From TMP-86 sp964247385 (lineage in GTDB: Bacteria; Pseudomonadota; Gammaproteobacteria; Steroidobacterales; Steroidobacteraceae), in NCBI GenBank assembly GCA_964247385.1, contig CAXTUB010000006.1, positions 107,088 to 171,087 on the forward strand: a stretch of DNA of 64,000 bases, written 5' to 3'. The notes beneath the pieces were generated by a model. The model saw only the letters and a list, made by a program, of their open reading frames with translations, did not search any database and was not told the origin of the DNA. Shown piece by piece: positions 31,903 through 41,326 of this stretch. Each line of letters starts with the position of its first letter. The stretch's first letter is position 1. Position numbers and translations under genes: made by a program.

Positions 31903-32469
31903 CTAGTCGGTCAACGCCAACGAGGCGGGTCGCTCGATATAGCCGCCGAGCCCGTCCGGGACGATCTCGGTGAGACCAATTTTGCTGGCCGTAATCTCGG
32001 TGATCTTGCCGTCGTTCTGTCCCATGTAATTGCCCGGCTGGACTTTGTGAACCAAGCCGTCCTTGGATTGCACGAGACCATAAAACCCATTGCCTACTTT
32101 CAAAGTGCCGACCATCTTCAGCGTGTCGAGCGAAACGCCTTCCAGAAATTCTCGATTGCGATGTGAGCTCGGACGCAAGTTGGCCTGGCCATTCACTGAG
32201 CCCGCGCCCTGCGGCTGAAACGGCGAGCGCTTCTGCGCGACGCCGTACGCAAAGCTCTCATACGGTTTCACTTCGGGCAGGGGCTCGATGCGGCCGCCCG
32301 GACGCTTTTTCGTGTCCTCGACCCAGCGCTCCAGATCAGAGCGCCCACCGCCGCACGCCGCGAGCTGCACCGCCAGGATCAGCAATGCGACTGCACCCAT
32401 TACGCGGCGCCCCGCGGTCAATTCAGGCGCACGCCGCGCCTTCGCGTCGATCACTCTGGCGCAGCTCAT
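31903..32469 (-). CDS. pilP: PilP, type IV pilus assembly lipoprotein
   Basis: 188 residues. Signal peptide with lipobox LAACGG, then PilP features: PLPEVKPYESFAYG, RSPFQP, LEGVSLDTLKMVGTL and the C-terminal beta domain VHKVQPGNYMGQNDGKITEI. It is an inner-membrane lipoprotein that joins the PilN/PilO complex to PilQ. The start overlaps the pilO stop by 4 bp. Confidence 0.96.
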   Translation of the reverse strand: MSCARVIDAKARRAPELTAGRRVMGAVALLILAVQLAACGGGRSDLERWVEDTKKRPGGRIEPLPEVKPYESFAYGVAQKRSPFQPQGAGSVNGQANLRPSSHRNREFLEGVSLDTLKMVGTLKVGNGFYGLVQSKDGLVHKVQPGNYMGQNDGKITEITASKIGLTEIVPDGLGGYIERPASLALTD

Positions 32470-33107
32470 GTGGTCGGCCCCGGTTTTTTCGGCGCGCCTT
32501 TCGCAGCGCCCGACTCATTCTCGATGTAGCGATACGTCTTCGCGGTCACATCCATGACCAGGTTATCGAACCCCGCGTCTTTACCCTGCGGTTTGATCTC
32601 GATGTCGTGCAAAGTCACGATGCGCGGCAGCGCGGCGATGCCGCTGACGAACGCGCCGAACTCGTGGTACGTGCCTTGGAGGCGAATCTTGATCGGCAGC
32701 TCCGCATAGAAGCCCTTGCTTTGCTCCGGCGAGGGCTGGAACAGTTTTTCGTCGAGTCCCGCCGACAAGCCCGTCTGAGAAATGTCGACCAGCAGGTTCG
32801 GCACCTCGGTCTTGCCGGGGAGCTGGCGCAGCATGGCGCCGAACGAGCGCTCGATTTCCGTGAGCTGCGCGCGGTACGCATCGAGATTTGCCGCGCGCTG
32901 CTGCTTGCTGTCGAACTGCTGGCGCAGGTCTTGCTCATCCGCCTCGGCTTTTTGCAGCAGCGGGCGGTCCTCGTTCCACACCATCATGTACCAGGCGAGC
33001 GCCGTCACCAGCACGAACACCACGGCCACGAAAAAGCCGCGTACTGCAAGCGGCCAGCGCCCGGGATCCTTCGGATCCAGAGTTTTCAGTTGCTCCAGAA
33101 AATTCAT
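32466..33107 (-). CDS. pilO: PilO, type IV pilus alignment subcomplex protein
   Basis: 213 residues. A short cytoplasmic N terminus, a single membrane helix (about 18-42), a coiled coil (about 48-90: LLQKAEADEQDLRQQFDSKQ) and a ferredoxin-like periplasmic domain with IRLQGTYHEFGAFVSGIAALPRIVTLHDIEI. It forms heterodimers with PilN. Overlaps pilN and pilP by 4 bp each. Confidence 0.96.
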   Translation of the reverse strand: MNFLEQLKTLDPKDPGRWPLAVRGFFVAVVFVLVTALAWYMMVWNEDRPLLQKAEADEQDLRQQFDSKQQRAANLDAYRAQLTEIERSFGAMLRQLPGKTEVPNLLVDISQTGLSAGLDEKLFQPSPEQSKGFYAELPIKIRLQGTYHEFGAFVSGIAALPRIVTLHDIEIKPQGKDAGFDNLVMDVTAKTYRYIENESGAAKGAPKKPGPTT

Positions 33108-33694
33108 TGCGCGGCCACCTTCTTCGGAGTGGATTCACCCGGTGTGTCCAGATCCACGCCCACCGTGTCAGCGTTGAGAGTGAAGCTCGAGCCGCCGGTC
33201 GGCGAGTTCTGCGCCGTCTCGACCACCTCGAGCACGGGGTTCGCCATCCACTGCGAACCATCGATGTTGCGCATGAAAGTCGACACGCGGGTGCTCGATT
33301 GCGCGATCCCATGGATTTCGAGCTTCTTCCCGGTTTGCTTGACTTCGGTGAGATAAATGCCATCGGGCACCGTCTTCACGACTTCGTCGAACAAGTGCAC
33401 GATCTCGGGGCGGCTCCGTTGCAGCTTCTCGATGATCTCCATGCGCGCGAGCAGCCGCTGCTTGCGATTCTCCAGATCGAGAATGTCGGTGATCTTCTCA
33501 TCGAGCTTGCCAATTTCTTTCTTCAGATAATCGTTCTTCGCAGTCTGCGAATCGATCCAGCTCGAGTACATGAGCTTGCCGCCGAGCGTCACGAGGACGG
33601 CGGCCACGACGGCGCCACCCACCGCGATTCCAAATTCACGGCGGCGAACTTTGCGTTCTTGCTCGCGCCAAGGCAGTAAATTGATACGCGGCAT
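33104..33694 (-). CDS. pilN: PilN, type IV pilus alignment subcomplex protein
   Basis: 196 residues. The N terminus is the conserved PRINLLPWREQERK segment that binds PilM in the cytoplasm. A membrane helix (about 24-46), coiled coil and periplasmic ferredoxin-like domain (GIYLTEVKQTGKKLEIHGIAQS) follow. It partners with PilO; the 10-bp spacing to pilM and 4-bp overlap with pilO indicate one operon. Confidence 0.96.
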   Translation of the reverse strand: MPRINLLPWREQERKVRRREFGIAVGGAVVAAVLVTLGGKLMYSSWIDSQTAKNDYLKKEIGKLDEKITDILDLENRKQRLLARMEIIEKLQRSRPEIVHLFDEVVKTVPDGIYLTEVKQTGKKLEIHGIAQSSTRVSTFMRNIDGSQWMANPVLEVVETAQNSPTGGSSFTLNADTVGVDLDTPGESTPKKVAAQ

Positions 33695-33703
33695 GGCGTC
33701 CCT

Positions 33704-34768
33704 TTAATCGAAACTACGCAGCGCGAGGCCGCACGCGGTCAGCAGCGCGGTCGCATCCCGCGACACGGCTTGCGCCTTGGCTTTCGATGACAACTTCATG
33801 TTGCCGAGCGGATCGCCGCGCTCCGCGGCGATGCCGACGCGGCTCGAAATGACATCGGCCACGCCCGAGATGTTGGCGCAACCGCCGCACACCAAAATCT
33901 GATCCGGCTGCGCCCGGCCGGAGCCGGAGGCCAAATAAAACTGCAGCGAGCGGCTGACTTGCTGCGTCATGTCGTCGATGAACGGGTCGAGCACTTCGGG
34001 CTGATAGTTGCTCGGCAGTCCGCCCTCTTTTTTCACGCGGCCCGCCTCTTCCATGCTGAGGCCGTACGTGCGCATGATCTCCTCGGTGAGCTGCTGGCCG
34101 CCGAAGGCAAAGTCGCGCGTGTAGACGACCTTCATGTCCTTGAGCACGCTGAACGTGGTGCTGCTCGCGCCGAAATCGACGACCGCGATGGTGCGGTCCA
34201 TGCCGCCGTCCGGCATTTGATGCCGCATCAGGCTGCACGCGTTCTCGAGCGCAAAGGCTTCGACGTCCACCAGCCGTGTGTTGAGGCCCGAGGCGCGCAC
34301 CGCTGCTTGACGTTGTTCCACGTTCTCGGTGCGAGTCGCAACCAACAGCACATCGATCATTTCCGGGTCTTTGTCGGAAGGGCCGACGACTTGGTAGTCG
34401 TAGCTCACTTCCTCCATGGGAAAGGGAATGTATTGGTCGGCTTGCATCTCGACCTGGCCCTCGAGCTCGTTTTCGCCCAGGGATTTTGGCATCTGAATGA
34501 CTTTGGTGATGGCGGCGTCGCCCGAGATGGCAATGGCCGCCTCGCGGCTCCTTGCACCAGAGCGCTTGACCGCGCGCCGAATGGCCTCGCCGACAGCTTC
34601 CGCATCGACGATGGCCTTCTCGTTGATGGCGTTGTGCGGCGTCGGCTCAGCAGCGTAGGACTCGACCCGATATTGTCCACCCGACATCACGAGCTCGATC
34701 AGCTTGACCGACGACGTGGTGATGTCTAAACCCAACAGCGGGCGATATCTTTTACCTAATGACCACAC
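33704..34768 (-). CDS. pilM: PilM, actin-like type IV pilus protein
   Basis: 354 residues. Cytoplasmic actin-like ATPase that binds the PilN N terminus. Motifs: GLDITTSSVKLIEL (phosphate 1), AIAVVDFGASSTTFSVL (phosphate 2) and ILVCGGCANISGVAD (adenosine). First gene of the pilMNOPQ operon, divergent from the PBP1A gene across a 225-bp intergenic region. This divergence from mrcA is a long-conserved gammaproteobacterial arrangement. Confidence 0.97.
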   Translation of the reverse strand: MWSLGKRYRPLLGLDITTSSVKLIELVMSGGQYRVESYAAEPTPHNAINEKAIVDAEAVGEAIRRAVKRSGARSREAAIAISGDAAITKVIQMPKSLGENELEGQVEMQADQYIPFPMEEVSYDYQVVGPSDKDPEMIDVLLVATRTENVEQRQAAVRASGLNTRLVDVEAFALENACSLMRHQMPDGGMDRTIAVVDFGASSTTFSVLKDMKVVYTRDFAFGGQQLTEEIMRTYGLSMEEAGRVKKEGGLPSNYQPEVLDPFIDDMTQQVSRSLQFYLASGSGRAQPDQILVCGGCANISGVADVISSRVGIAAERGDPLGNMKLSSKAKAQAVSRDATALLTACGLALRSFD

Positions 34769-34993
34769 AGGTTTTCCTTTTCGGTCAGTACGTTAGAGCC
34801 CAAACATGCGCGTGGATTAGATAACGCGCGCTAGCAAATAGCAAGAAACTGTTAAATAGGACTTGCGCCAAAAAAACAACAGATTTTGGCTACGCGATGA
34901 GCTCAACTCTCGCCGCCGAGGGCGGTACTGCTGCAAGACCGGCTGTAATATGCGACACCACATGACAGGCGCAGTAAGTTAAAGCGGGTTTGC
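34769..34993. promoter_or_regulatory. pilM / PBP1A divergent intergenic region
   Basis: 225 bp without a coding sequence between two divergent start codons. It includes an A/T-rich stretch (about 34835-34885). Promoters for the pil operon and for mrcA must lie here, but no hexamer pair stands out enough to place them. Confidence 0.4.
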
Positions 34994-37489
34994 GTGGGCA
35001 GGCGTTATCTAGTTCTCATATCTCGAATTTGCATGGTTTTCATCGCCGTCGTGGCGTTGGCGGTTTTTGCAAATGTCTGTGCGTACGCGTACTTACGTCC
35101 GGCGCTGCCCGCCGTCGGGACGCTTTTGGACGTGCAGCTCCAGGTACCATTACGCATCTACACGCGTGACGGCCGTCTGATTGCCGCCATCGGCGAGCAA
35201 CGCCGCATTCCCGTACGCTACGAGGACATTCCCAAGCAACTCGTCAACGCATTCCTTGCCGCGGAAGACGATCGCTTTTTTGAGCACCATGGAGTGGATT
35301 GGCAAGGCATTGTGCGCGCTGCCCTGGCGAATGCCCGTGCGGGCGGTGTACGCCAAGGCGGCAGCACCATCACCATGCAAGTGGCGCGCGATGTGTTCTT
35401 GACTCCGAAGCGCGATTTGAAGCGCAAAGTGAGCGAGATTTACTTGTCGCTCCTCATGGAAGCGCAATTTTCCAAGCAGGACATCTTCACGCTGTATGCC
35501 AACAAGACTTTCTTGGGCCAGCGCGCCTATGGCGTCGCAGCGGCCGCGGAGGTCTACTTCGGCAAGGCGCTGCGCGATTTGTCGCTGAGCGAGATGGCCA
35601 TCATCGCGGGCATCCCCAAAGCCCCTTCGCAGTTGAACCCGGTCGTCGGGGGCGATGCGACGCGCCGCCGCCGCGCGTACGTTTTACGGCGCATGCTGCA
35701 GCTCAATTACATTTCTCAATCGCAGCACGACGCGGCCGACGACGCCGGTTTCGATACGCGTGTGCACAGTCCGACGGTCGAGGTCGATGCGCCGTACGTT
35801 GCCGAGATGGTACGTGCCGATATGGTCGCGAAATATGGCGACGGCGTTTACAACGCGGGCTACAAGGTTTACACCACCATCGATAGCCGCCTGCAGCGCG
35901 CAGCGACGGTGGCTTTGCGCACGGGGCTGCTCGAATACGATCGAAGGCACGGTTACCGCGGGGCCGTCGCCAATATCGCGGTGCCGATTGGCACGGAGGC
36001 AGGGCGTTGGTCCAGCGCGCTGGCTCGCTTTCCGGTCATCGGTGGCTTGCGACCGGCGCTGGTATCAGCAGTCGCGGACAAATCGGCGCGCGTGTACGTC
36101 AAGGATCTAGGCTTCATGTCGCTGCCGTGGGAAAAGCTTTCATGGGCTCGGCGTGAGCTGCCCGATGCGAAGGTCGACCGCTCGCCGAGCACGGCGCGCG
36201 AGATCATGAAAGCGGGCGATGTCATCTATACCGCGGGCACATCGCAAGAGTCGCTGCTGTTTCTGCAGGTGCCTCAGGCGCAAGGCGCCATGGTGGGCGT
36301 GGACCCAAAGGACGGCGCGGCGGTGTCCATCGTGGGCGGCTTCGATTTTTCTCAGAGCAAATTCAACCGCGCCGTGCAAGCCAAGCGACAGCCGGGCTCG
36401 GCATTCAAGCCGTTCGTGTATGCGGCTGCGCTCGACAAAGGCTTTACCCCTGCGAGCGTCATCATGGATGCGCCCATCATCTATGATGACCCGTTGGGTG
36501 AGAATGAATGGCGGCCCGGCAACAGCACGCGCAAATTCTATGGCCCCACCCGTTTGCGCGAGGCACTGGTTCGCTCGCGCAATCTCGTCACCATCCGTTT
36601 GATGCGCGAAATGGGCGGCTCTTACACTTGGAATTATTTGCCGCGCTTCGGCTTCGATAAATCGCAGCTCCCGAACAATCTCACCCTGGCGCTCGGCACC
36701 GGCGAGGTCACCCCACTTCAGCTCGCGACCAACTATTCGGTGTTTGCCAATGGCGGCTATCACGTCGCCTCCTACTACATCGAGCGCATTGAGGATGCGT
36801 ACGGCAAGGTGGTGCTGCAGGCCAAGCCCTCGCTTGCCTGCGTGCAATGTCCCACTCCGAGCGATGCAGCGAGCACCCCCAGCGATGCGTTGACCGAGCG
36901 CACAGGCCCGCCTGCCGATCTCGATACCACTCCTGAATTGCAGCGCTTGCTCGGCGCCAATTTCCATGACGCGCCTGCGCCGGTGCCCGCGGCCGAGCGC
37001 GCGCCGCAAGTTCTCAGGCCGCAGATTGCGTACCTTCTCGCCGACATGATGGCGGATGTGATCAAGCGCGGCACGGGTCAGCGCGCCCTGTCATTGAACC
37101 GTACCGATATTGCCGGTAAGACGGGCACCACCAACGATCACATGGATGCTTGGTTTGCGGGCTTCAACGGCGATATCGTCGCGGCGGTGTGGATCGGTTT
37201 CGATCAAGACCGCTCCCTCGGCGATGGCGAGGAAGGCGCGCGCGTGGCGGTGCCGGCCTGGGTATACTTCATGCGCGAAGCGCTCGACGGCGCGCCCAAG
37301 CATCCCGTGCCCATGCCGGAGGGTCTCGTGACGGTGCGAATTTCGGCCGACACTGGGCTGCTCGCAAGCGCGGATAATCCCAACGGCATCATGGAAACCT
37401 TCGTCGAAGGAAATTTGCCGCGCGCCGAGACTTTCGAAGGCACGAACACTCAAAACCCCATGGAAGATGGCGACAAGCCGCTGTTCTAG
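34994..37489 (+). CDS. mrcA: PBP1A, bifunctional class A penicillin-binding protein
   Basis: 831 residues, GTG start. A signal anchor (about 8-28) precedes the glycosyltransferase domain with catalytic Glu in LAAEDDRFFEHHG and the QGGSTITMQVARD motif. A PBP1A-type OB/insert region (about 310-400) is followed by the transpeptidase domain with SxxK in RQPGSAFKPF, SxN in VRSRNLVT and KTGT in IAGKTGTTND. It polymerises and cross-links peptidoglycan in the periplasm. Divergent from pilM as in many Gammaproteobacteria. Confidence 0.96.
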   Translation: MGRRYLVLISRICMVFIAVVALAVFANVCAYAYLRPALPAVGTLLDVQLQVPLRIYTRDGRLIAAIGEQRRIPVRYEDIPKQLVNAFLAAEDDRFFEHHGVDWQGIVRAALANARAGGVRQGGSTITMQVARDVFLTPKRDLKRKVSEIYLSLLMEAQFSKQDIFTLYANKTFLGQRAYGVAAAAEVYFGKALRDLSLSEMAIIAGIPKAPSQLNPVVGGDATRRRRAYVLRRMLQLNYISQSQHDAADDAGFDTRVHSPTVEVDAPYVAEMVRADMVAKYGDGVYNAGYKVYTTIDSRLQRAATVALRTGLLEYDRRHGYRGAVANIAVPIGTEAGRWSSALARFPVIGGLRPALVSAVADKSARVYVKDLGFMSLPWEKLSWARRELPDAKVDRSPSTAREIMKAGDVIYTAGTSQESLLFLQVPQAQGAMVGVDPKDGAAVSIVGGFDFSQSKFNRAVQAKRQPGSAFKPFVYAAALDKGFTPASVIMDAPIIYDDPLGENEWRPGNSTRKFYGPTRLREALVRSRNLVTIRLMREMGGSYTWNYLPRFGFDKSQLPNNLTLALGTGEVTPLQLATNYSVFANGGYHVASYYIERIEDAYGKVVLQAKPSLACVQCPTPSDAASTPSDALTERTGPPADLDTTPELQRLLGANFHDAPAPVPAAERAPQVLRPQIAYLLADMMADVIKRGTGQRALSLNRTDIAGKTGTTNDHMDAWFAGFNGDIVAAVWIGFDQDRSLGDGEEGARVAVPAWVYFMREALDGAPKHPVPMPEGLVTVRISADTGLLASADNPNGIMETFVEGNLPRAETFEGTNTQNPMEDGDKPLF

Positions 37490-37519
37490 CCGCGTGCGGC
37501 TTTCGAGTTGATTTCACCG

Positions 37520-38128
37520 ATGGCGAAGAAGTTCTCAGCGCGCACGGATACGTTGCGCCAGCAAATCGCTCAAGAGGCCGCGCGGGTCATGGCGCAGCAG
37601 GGAATCGATGACTTTCTGCACGCCAAGCGAAAGGCAGCCGAACGTCTCGGCGTACACGATGCCGCCGTGCTGCCGCGAAATACGGAGATCGAGGCGGCGC
37701 TGCGCGAGTATCAGCGCTTATTCGCAGGCGTCGAGCACACCCAGAGCTTGCGTGAGCAGCGGCGCGCCGCGCTCGAAGTCATGCTTCGGCTTGCGGAATT
37801 CTCTCCACGCTTGGTGGGCTCAGTCTTGCATGGCACGGCCGGAAGCCACAGCAACATCGAGTTGCATTTGTTTGCCGATCCGGCGGAAGCCGTCATCGTG
37901 CGGCTGCTCGAGCTCGGCGTCGAGCATCGTGCGCATGAGCGGCGCGTGCGCATGGATGGAGAACGCATCGGCACCTTTCCGGCGCTGCGTTTCGATATTA
38001 ACGATTGGACCATCGAGGCCGTGGTGTTTTCAGTCGACGGCATTCGGCAGGCGCCCTATTCACCCACCGATGGAAAACCCATGAAGCGCGCCGACGCGAA
38101 GGAAGTGCGCGAATTGATCGGCGAGTGA
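37520..38128 (+). CDS. Nucleotidyltransferase-like protein of unknown function
   Basis: 202 residues from the ATG at 37520 (an in-frame TTG four codons earlier is less likely). A helical N-terminal half precedes a region with the shape of a minimal nucleotidyltransferase core, LVGSVLHGTAGSHSNIELHLFAD, followed by strands and FDINDWTIEAVVFS. In active enzymes the motif is GS-x10-DxD; here the first metal ligand is Asn (NIE), so catalysis is doubtful. It follows mrcA by 30 bp and may be co-transcribed. Homologues are usually annotated only as hypothetical. Confidence 0.65.
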   Translation: MAKKFSARTDTLRQQIAQEAARVMAQQGIDDFLHAKRKAAERLGVHDAAVLPRNTEIEAALREYQRLFAGVEHTQSLREQRRAALEVMLRLAEFSPRLVGSVLHGTAGSHSNIELHLFADPAEAVIVRLLELGVEHRAHERRVRMDGERIGTFPALRFDINDWTIEAVVFSVDGIRQAPYSPTDGKPMKRADAKEVRELIGE

Positions 38129-38171
38129 ACAGCGGTGAGCGCGCCTCGCACGACCGCGCGCACGCCTGACT

Positions 38172-39497
38172 CTAAGCTTGCGCCGTAGCGGTCTTGGGCG
38201 CCGCCGAGCGCGCTGCGATGGCTTGGTAATCGCGTTTTCTCGGACCGGTATAGAGCTGACGGGGGCGGCCGATTTTCATCTGCGGGTCCGATACCATTTC
38301 CTGCCAGTGCGCAACCCAGCCGGCGGTCCGCGCGATGGCAAACATCACGGTGAACATGGAGCGTGGAATCTTCAGCGCGCTATAAATGATGCCCGAGTAG
38401 AAATCCACGTTCGGATACAGCTTGCGCGAGACGAAATAGTCATCCTTGAGCGCGATCTCCTCGAGCTTCAACGCAAGCTCCAGCAAGCGGTTGTCGCCCG
38501 AGCCCAGTTTGTCGAGGACGCGGTGACACATATCGCGAATCAATTTGGCGCGCGGATCGAAATTCTTGTACACGCGATGCCCGAAACCCATGAGCCGACC
38601 ACTGCCGCTCTTGTCTTTCACGCGCTTCAAAAACTCGGGAATGTGGTCTGCCGTGCCGATGCCATCGAGCATGACCAGCACCGCCTCGTTGGCGCCGCCG
38701 TGCGCAGGGCCCCACAGCGCAGACACGCCCGACGAGATGGCCGCATAAGGATTCGCACCCGTGCTTCCCGCCAAGCGCACCGTGGACGTGCTCGCGTTTT
38801 GCTCGTGGTCGGCATGTAAAATGAAAAGCAAATCGATGGCCTCCACCGCCACTGGATCGATGACGAACGGCTCGCATGGCACCGCGAAAAACATGTTCAG
38901 CATGTTGGCGCAGTAATCCAAATCATTGCGCGGATAGATGAAGGGCTGACCGAGCGAGTGCTTGTATGCCGCCGCCGAAATGGTCGGCAACTTCGCGATG
39001 ATTCGATGCGCGAAAATCTCGCGGTGACGTGGATCGTTGATGTCCGTGGTGTCGTGATAGAACGCCGCCATTGACGCCACGGCCGCAGACACCATGGCCA
39101 TGGGGTGCGCGTTGTGGTGAAAGCCCTGGAAGAAGCGCAGCAAGTGCTCATTCACCATGGTGTGGCGGGTAATGGACGTGTCGAAAGTGTCCAATTGATC
39201 GCCCGTCGGCAGCTCGCCGTAAATCAACAGGAACGCCACTTCGAGAAACGTCGACTGAGTCGCGAGCTGCTCCACCGGATAGCCGCGGTACAACAGCACA
39301 CCCGCATCGCCATCGATGTAGGTGATCTTGCTTTCGGTGCTCGCGGTGGCCATGAAGCCGGGGTCGAAAGTGAACACGCCCAACTCTTTATTGATGTTGG
39401 AAATGTCGAGCACGTCCGGCCCTAGAGTTCCGGATCTCAAAGGCAGTTTGGCGGCCTTACCGCCCGCAAGATCCTTGAGTTCGTATTCTTTGCTCAT
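38172..39497 (-). CDS. gltA: GltA, type II citrate synthase
   Basis: 441 residues. Condenses acetyl-CoA and oxaloacetate. It has the long N-terminal beta domain of the hexameric, NADH-sensitive type (TYIDGDAGVLLYRGYPVEQLA). The catalytic residues are in LHADHEQNAS (His), LMGFGHRVYKNFDPR (His/Arg) and NVDFYSGIIY (Asp). The signature GFGHRVYKNFDPR is intact. It stands alone on the minus strand, 8 bp downstream of the M48 protease gene's stop codon side. Confidence 0.97.
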   Translation of the reverse strand: MSKEYELKDLAGGKAAKLPLRSGTLGPDVLDISNINKELGVFTFDPGFMATASTESKITYIDGDAGVLLYRGYPVEQLATQSTFLEVAFLLIYGELPTGDQLDTFDTSITRHTMVNEHLLRFFQGFHHNAHPMAMVSAAVASMAAFYHDTTDINDPRHREIFAHRIIAKLPTISAAAYKHSLGQPFIYPRNDLDYCANMLNMFFAVPCEPFVIDPVAVEAIDLLFILHADHEQNASTSTVRLAGSTGANPYAAISSGVSALWGPAHGGANEAVLVMLDGIGTADHIPEFLKRVKDKSGSGRLMGFGHRVYKNFDPRAKLIRDMCHRVLDKLGSGDNRLLELALKLEEIALKDDYFVSRKLYPNVDFYSGIIYSALKIPRSMFTVMFAIARTAGWVAHWQEMVSDPQMKIGRPRQLYTGPRKRDYQAIAARSAAPKTATAQA

Positions 39498-39505
39498 GCT
39501 GACGC

Positions 39506-41035
39506 TTATTCGATGGTCTTGAATCGCTGTCCTGCAGCCGGCTCTTTATTCGGATACAAATCGTTCACCAACCGCAGCTGCTGCAAAGGATACTCCGCCA
39601 GCGGCACCGTTTTGGCGACATCCTCGATGCGAGTGCCCTCTTCCGCCTTCTCTATCTTGATGCGGTACGGCTCGGCCAGCGGAAATTCCGCGGTGCGCAT
39701 TTTGCGGAAAGTCTGCATGACCGAGACGAAAATCCGGTCGGACGCGGGGAGCTGGCCCTCACTCGAGCGGCTGGCTGCGATGAAGAAATAAACCGATTTG
39801 CCAACCGAGATTGCGCCGACGCGCACGGGCACCGATCCAAACGGCGTGTTCGCGCGCGGCACCACTCCGGTGTAGCCTTGAATCCCCGCAGGGAGCGAAA
39901 GAATCTCGCCGCGATCCATGCTCAAGTATCCGAGCGAGCGGCGCAGAAAATCCTGCGGCGTCTCGTTCGCCTTGAGTTGGTCGGCCGTCATGCGGATGAA
40001 CGCGTCCTTGGCTTTGGTCAGAGCAAGCAACTGCTCACGCCCGTTGTCCACGTTCCAGCCTTTCGGAAATGCGACGGTGATGCCGAGATCGGCGTGATAG
40101 AAGCGATTGTCGCGAATCATTCCCTGCTGCCGGCTGTTGCCGAATGGAATGCCGTCAATGTGGTTCAGATATTCGTCACGCTTGACCTCGCCGCCCTCGG
40201 CGGGCTTCGTGCTCACCTTGCCCGCGCTGAGCACGGCCTGCTGGAAACGCAGGTCGTTATCAGGGTGAGTTGCGAACACACCGTGATACACGTTGGGCTC
40301 GCGGCCTTCGATCTTGGCGCGCTCGCGCTCGAAGCTTTCCTGATTCTTGAGCGCGCCCACCACCCAGATGATGGCGCGCGGGTCGTAGCCAGCGCGCGAA
40401 ATGTATTCGGCTCCCAGGCTATCAGCCTGCAACTCCATGTCGCGGCCGTAGCCGCGCAAAAGCGCTTCGCCGCCGATATTGGCAAGATCAGCGACGGCGC
40501 TGCTACCCGTCATGATGGCCGCGCCCATACCAAGCACGTTCGCAATCGCGCTCTGACTCTGCTGCTTCACCGAATGCCGCGCCGTGACGTGGCCGATCTC
40601 ATGTCCGATGACGGCCGCCACCTCGGCCTCGGAATTCAGATACGCCATGATGCCGCGCGTGATGTAAATATAGCCACCCGGCAATGCAAAGGCGTTCACC
40701 TCATCGCTGTCGATGACCGTGAAATGAAACTCGAGCTCGGGCCGGTGACTGAGCTTTGCCAGGCGTTGGCCGATGCCGTTGATGTAATTCTGCAGAGCTT
40801 GATCTTCATACACGCCGTAGGCGCGGATGACTTGCTCGTTTTCGCGCCGGCCTTCCTCGATCTCGCCTTTTTCCGAGACAAAGGTGACGTCACGGTTGCC
40901 GGTGACGGGATTGACCGAGCAACCGATCGCGAGCGTCAGCGCGCACAGCGCGCCTGCACACGCCGCCACGCGACTCGAGCGAGCCGCCACAAAACTCGAA
41001 AGCTTCAGGAGCCGGCGCACCTCAAAGCTCGGCAC
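39506..41035 (-). CDS. M48-family lipoprotein metalloprotease (BepA-like)
   Basis: 509 residues. The signal peptide ends in a lipobox (TLAIGC, Cys39). The M48 catalytic site is HEIGHVTARH (zinc ligands His145 and His149, catalytic Glu146), with the third ligand in MELQADSLGAEY. A hydrophobic Ala/Gly segment (IANVLGMGAAIMTG) follows. A long C-terminal region (about 290-509) is unlike the TPR of BepA and resembles the DUF-type tail of YfgC-like periplasmic proteases. Probably processes misassembled outer-membrane proteins. It lies between rpmE and gltA on the same strand. Confidence 0.9.
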   Translation of the reverse strand: MPSFEVRRLLKLSSFVAARSSRVAACAGALCALTLAIGCSVNPVTGNRDVTFVSEKGEIEEGRRENEQVIRAYGVYEDQALQNYINGIGQRLAKLSHRPELEFHFTVIDSDEVNAFALPGGYIYITRGIMAYLNSEAEVAAVIGHEIGHVTARHSVKQQSQSAIANVLGMGAAIMTGSSAVADLANIGGEALLRGYGRDMELQADSLGAEYISRAGYDPRAIIWVVGALKNQESFERERAKIEGREPNVYHGVFATHPDNDLRFQQAVLSAGKVSTKPAEGGEVKRDEYLNHIDGIPFGNSRQQGMIRDNRFYHADLGITVAFPKGWNVDNGREQLLALTKAKDAFIRMTADQLKANETPQDFLRRSLGYLSMDRGEILSLPAGIQGYTGVVPRANTPFGSVPVRVGAISVGKSVYFFIAASRSSEGQLPASDRIFVSVMQTFRKMRTAEFPLAEPYRIKIEKAEEGTRIEDVAKTVPLAEYPLQQLRLVNDLYPNKEPAAGQRFKTIE

Positions 41036-41044
41036 AGCGGCCGA

Positions 41045-41257
41045 CTAACGCGCCGCCGCCGCTCCGTACTTCTTGCGGAATTTATCCACGCGGCCGCCGG
41101 AGTCGACGATCTTTTGCTTGCCGGTATAAAAAGGATGGCAATTTGAGCAGACCTCGAGACTCAAATCCTGGCCGGCCGTGGAACGGGTAACAAATGTGTT
41201 GCCGCAAGTGCACGTGACGTTGATGTCCTTGTACTCGGGATGAATGTCCGCTTTCAT
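41045..41257 (-). CDS. rpmE: RpmE, 50S ribosomal protein L31 (zinc form)
   Basis: 70 residues from the ATG at 41257 (MKADIHPEYKDINVTC). The four-cysteine zinc site is present: CTCGNTF and CSNCHPFYTGK, so this is the C+ form and not the zinc-free paralogue. L31 bridges the ribosomal subunits. It is preceded by a promoter and a hairpin-bearing 5' untranslated region, and is followed closely by the M48 gene (9-bp gap). Confidence 0.97.
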   Translation of the reverse strand: MKADIHPEYKDINVTCTCGNTFVTRSTAGQDLSLEVCSNCHPFYTGKQKIVDSGGRVDKFRKKYGAAAAR

Positions 41258-41292
41258 AAATGACCTCGACTCAATGACTTCGAACAATGCGA

Positions 41293-41311
41293 GCTCCCGC
41301 GCGGCGGGAGC
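41293..41311 (-). promoter_or_regulatory. Hairpin in the rpmE leader (possible L31 autoregulatory site)
   Basis: Perfect 8-bp stem GCTCCCGC/GCGGGAGC with a 3-base loop, 36-54 bases upstream of the rpmE start and just downstream of the predicted transcription start. No T-run follows, so it is not a simple terminator. Ribosomal-protein leaders for L31 are known in Gammaproteobacteria; membership is inferred from position only. Confidence 0.5.
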
Positions 41312-41326
41312 GAAAAAGGGGCGCGC

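Noticed and set aside
32163..33356. 397-residue plus-strand frame
   Set aside because: Antisense of pilP-pilO-pilN; composition typical of high-GC shadow frames.
36140..37009. 289-residue minus-strand frame
   Set aside because: Antisense of mrcA within its transpeptidase domain.
41293..41311. Hairpin near rpmE considered as a terminator
   Set aside because: No T-run follows on either strand; it lies in the rpmE leader instead.
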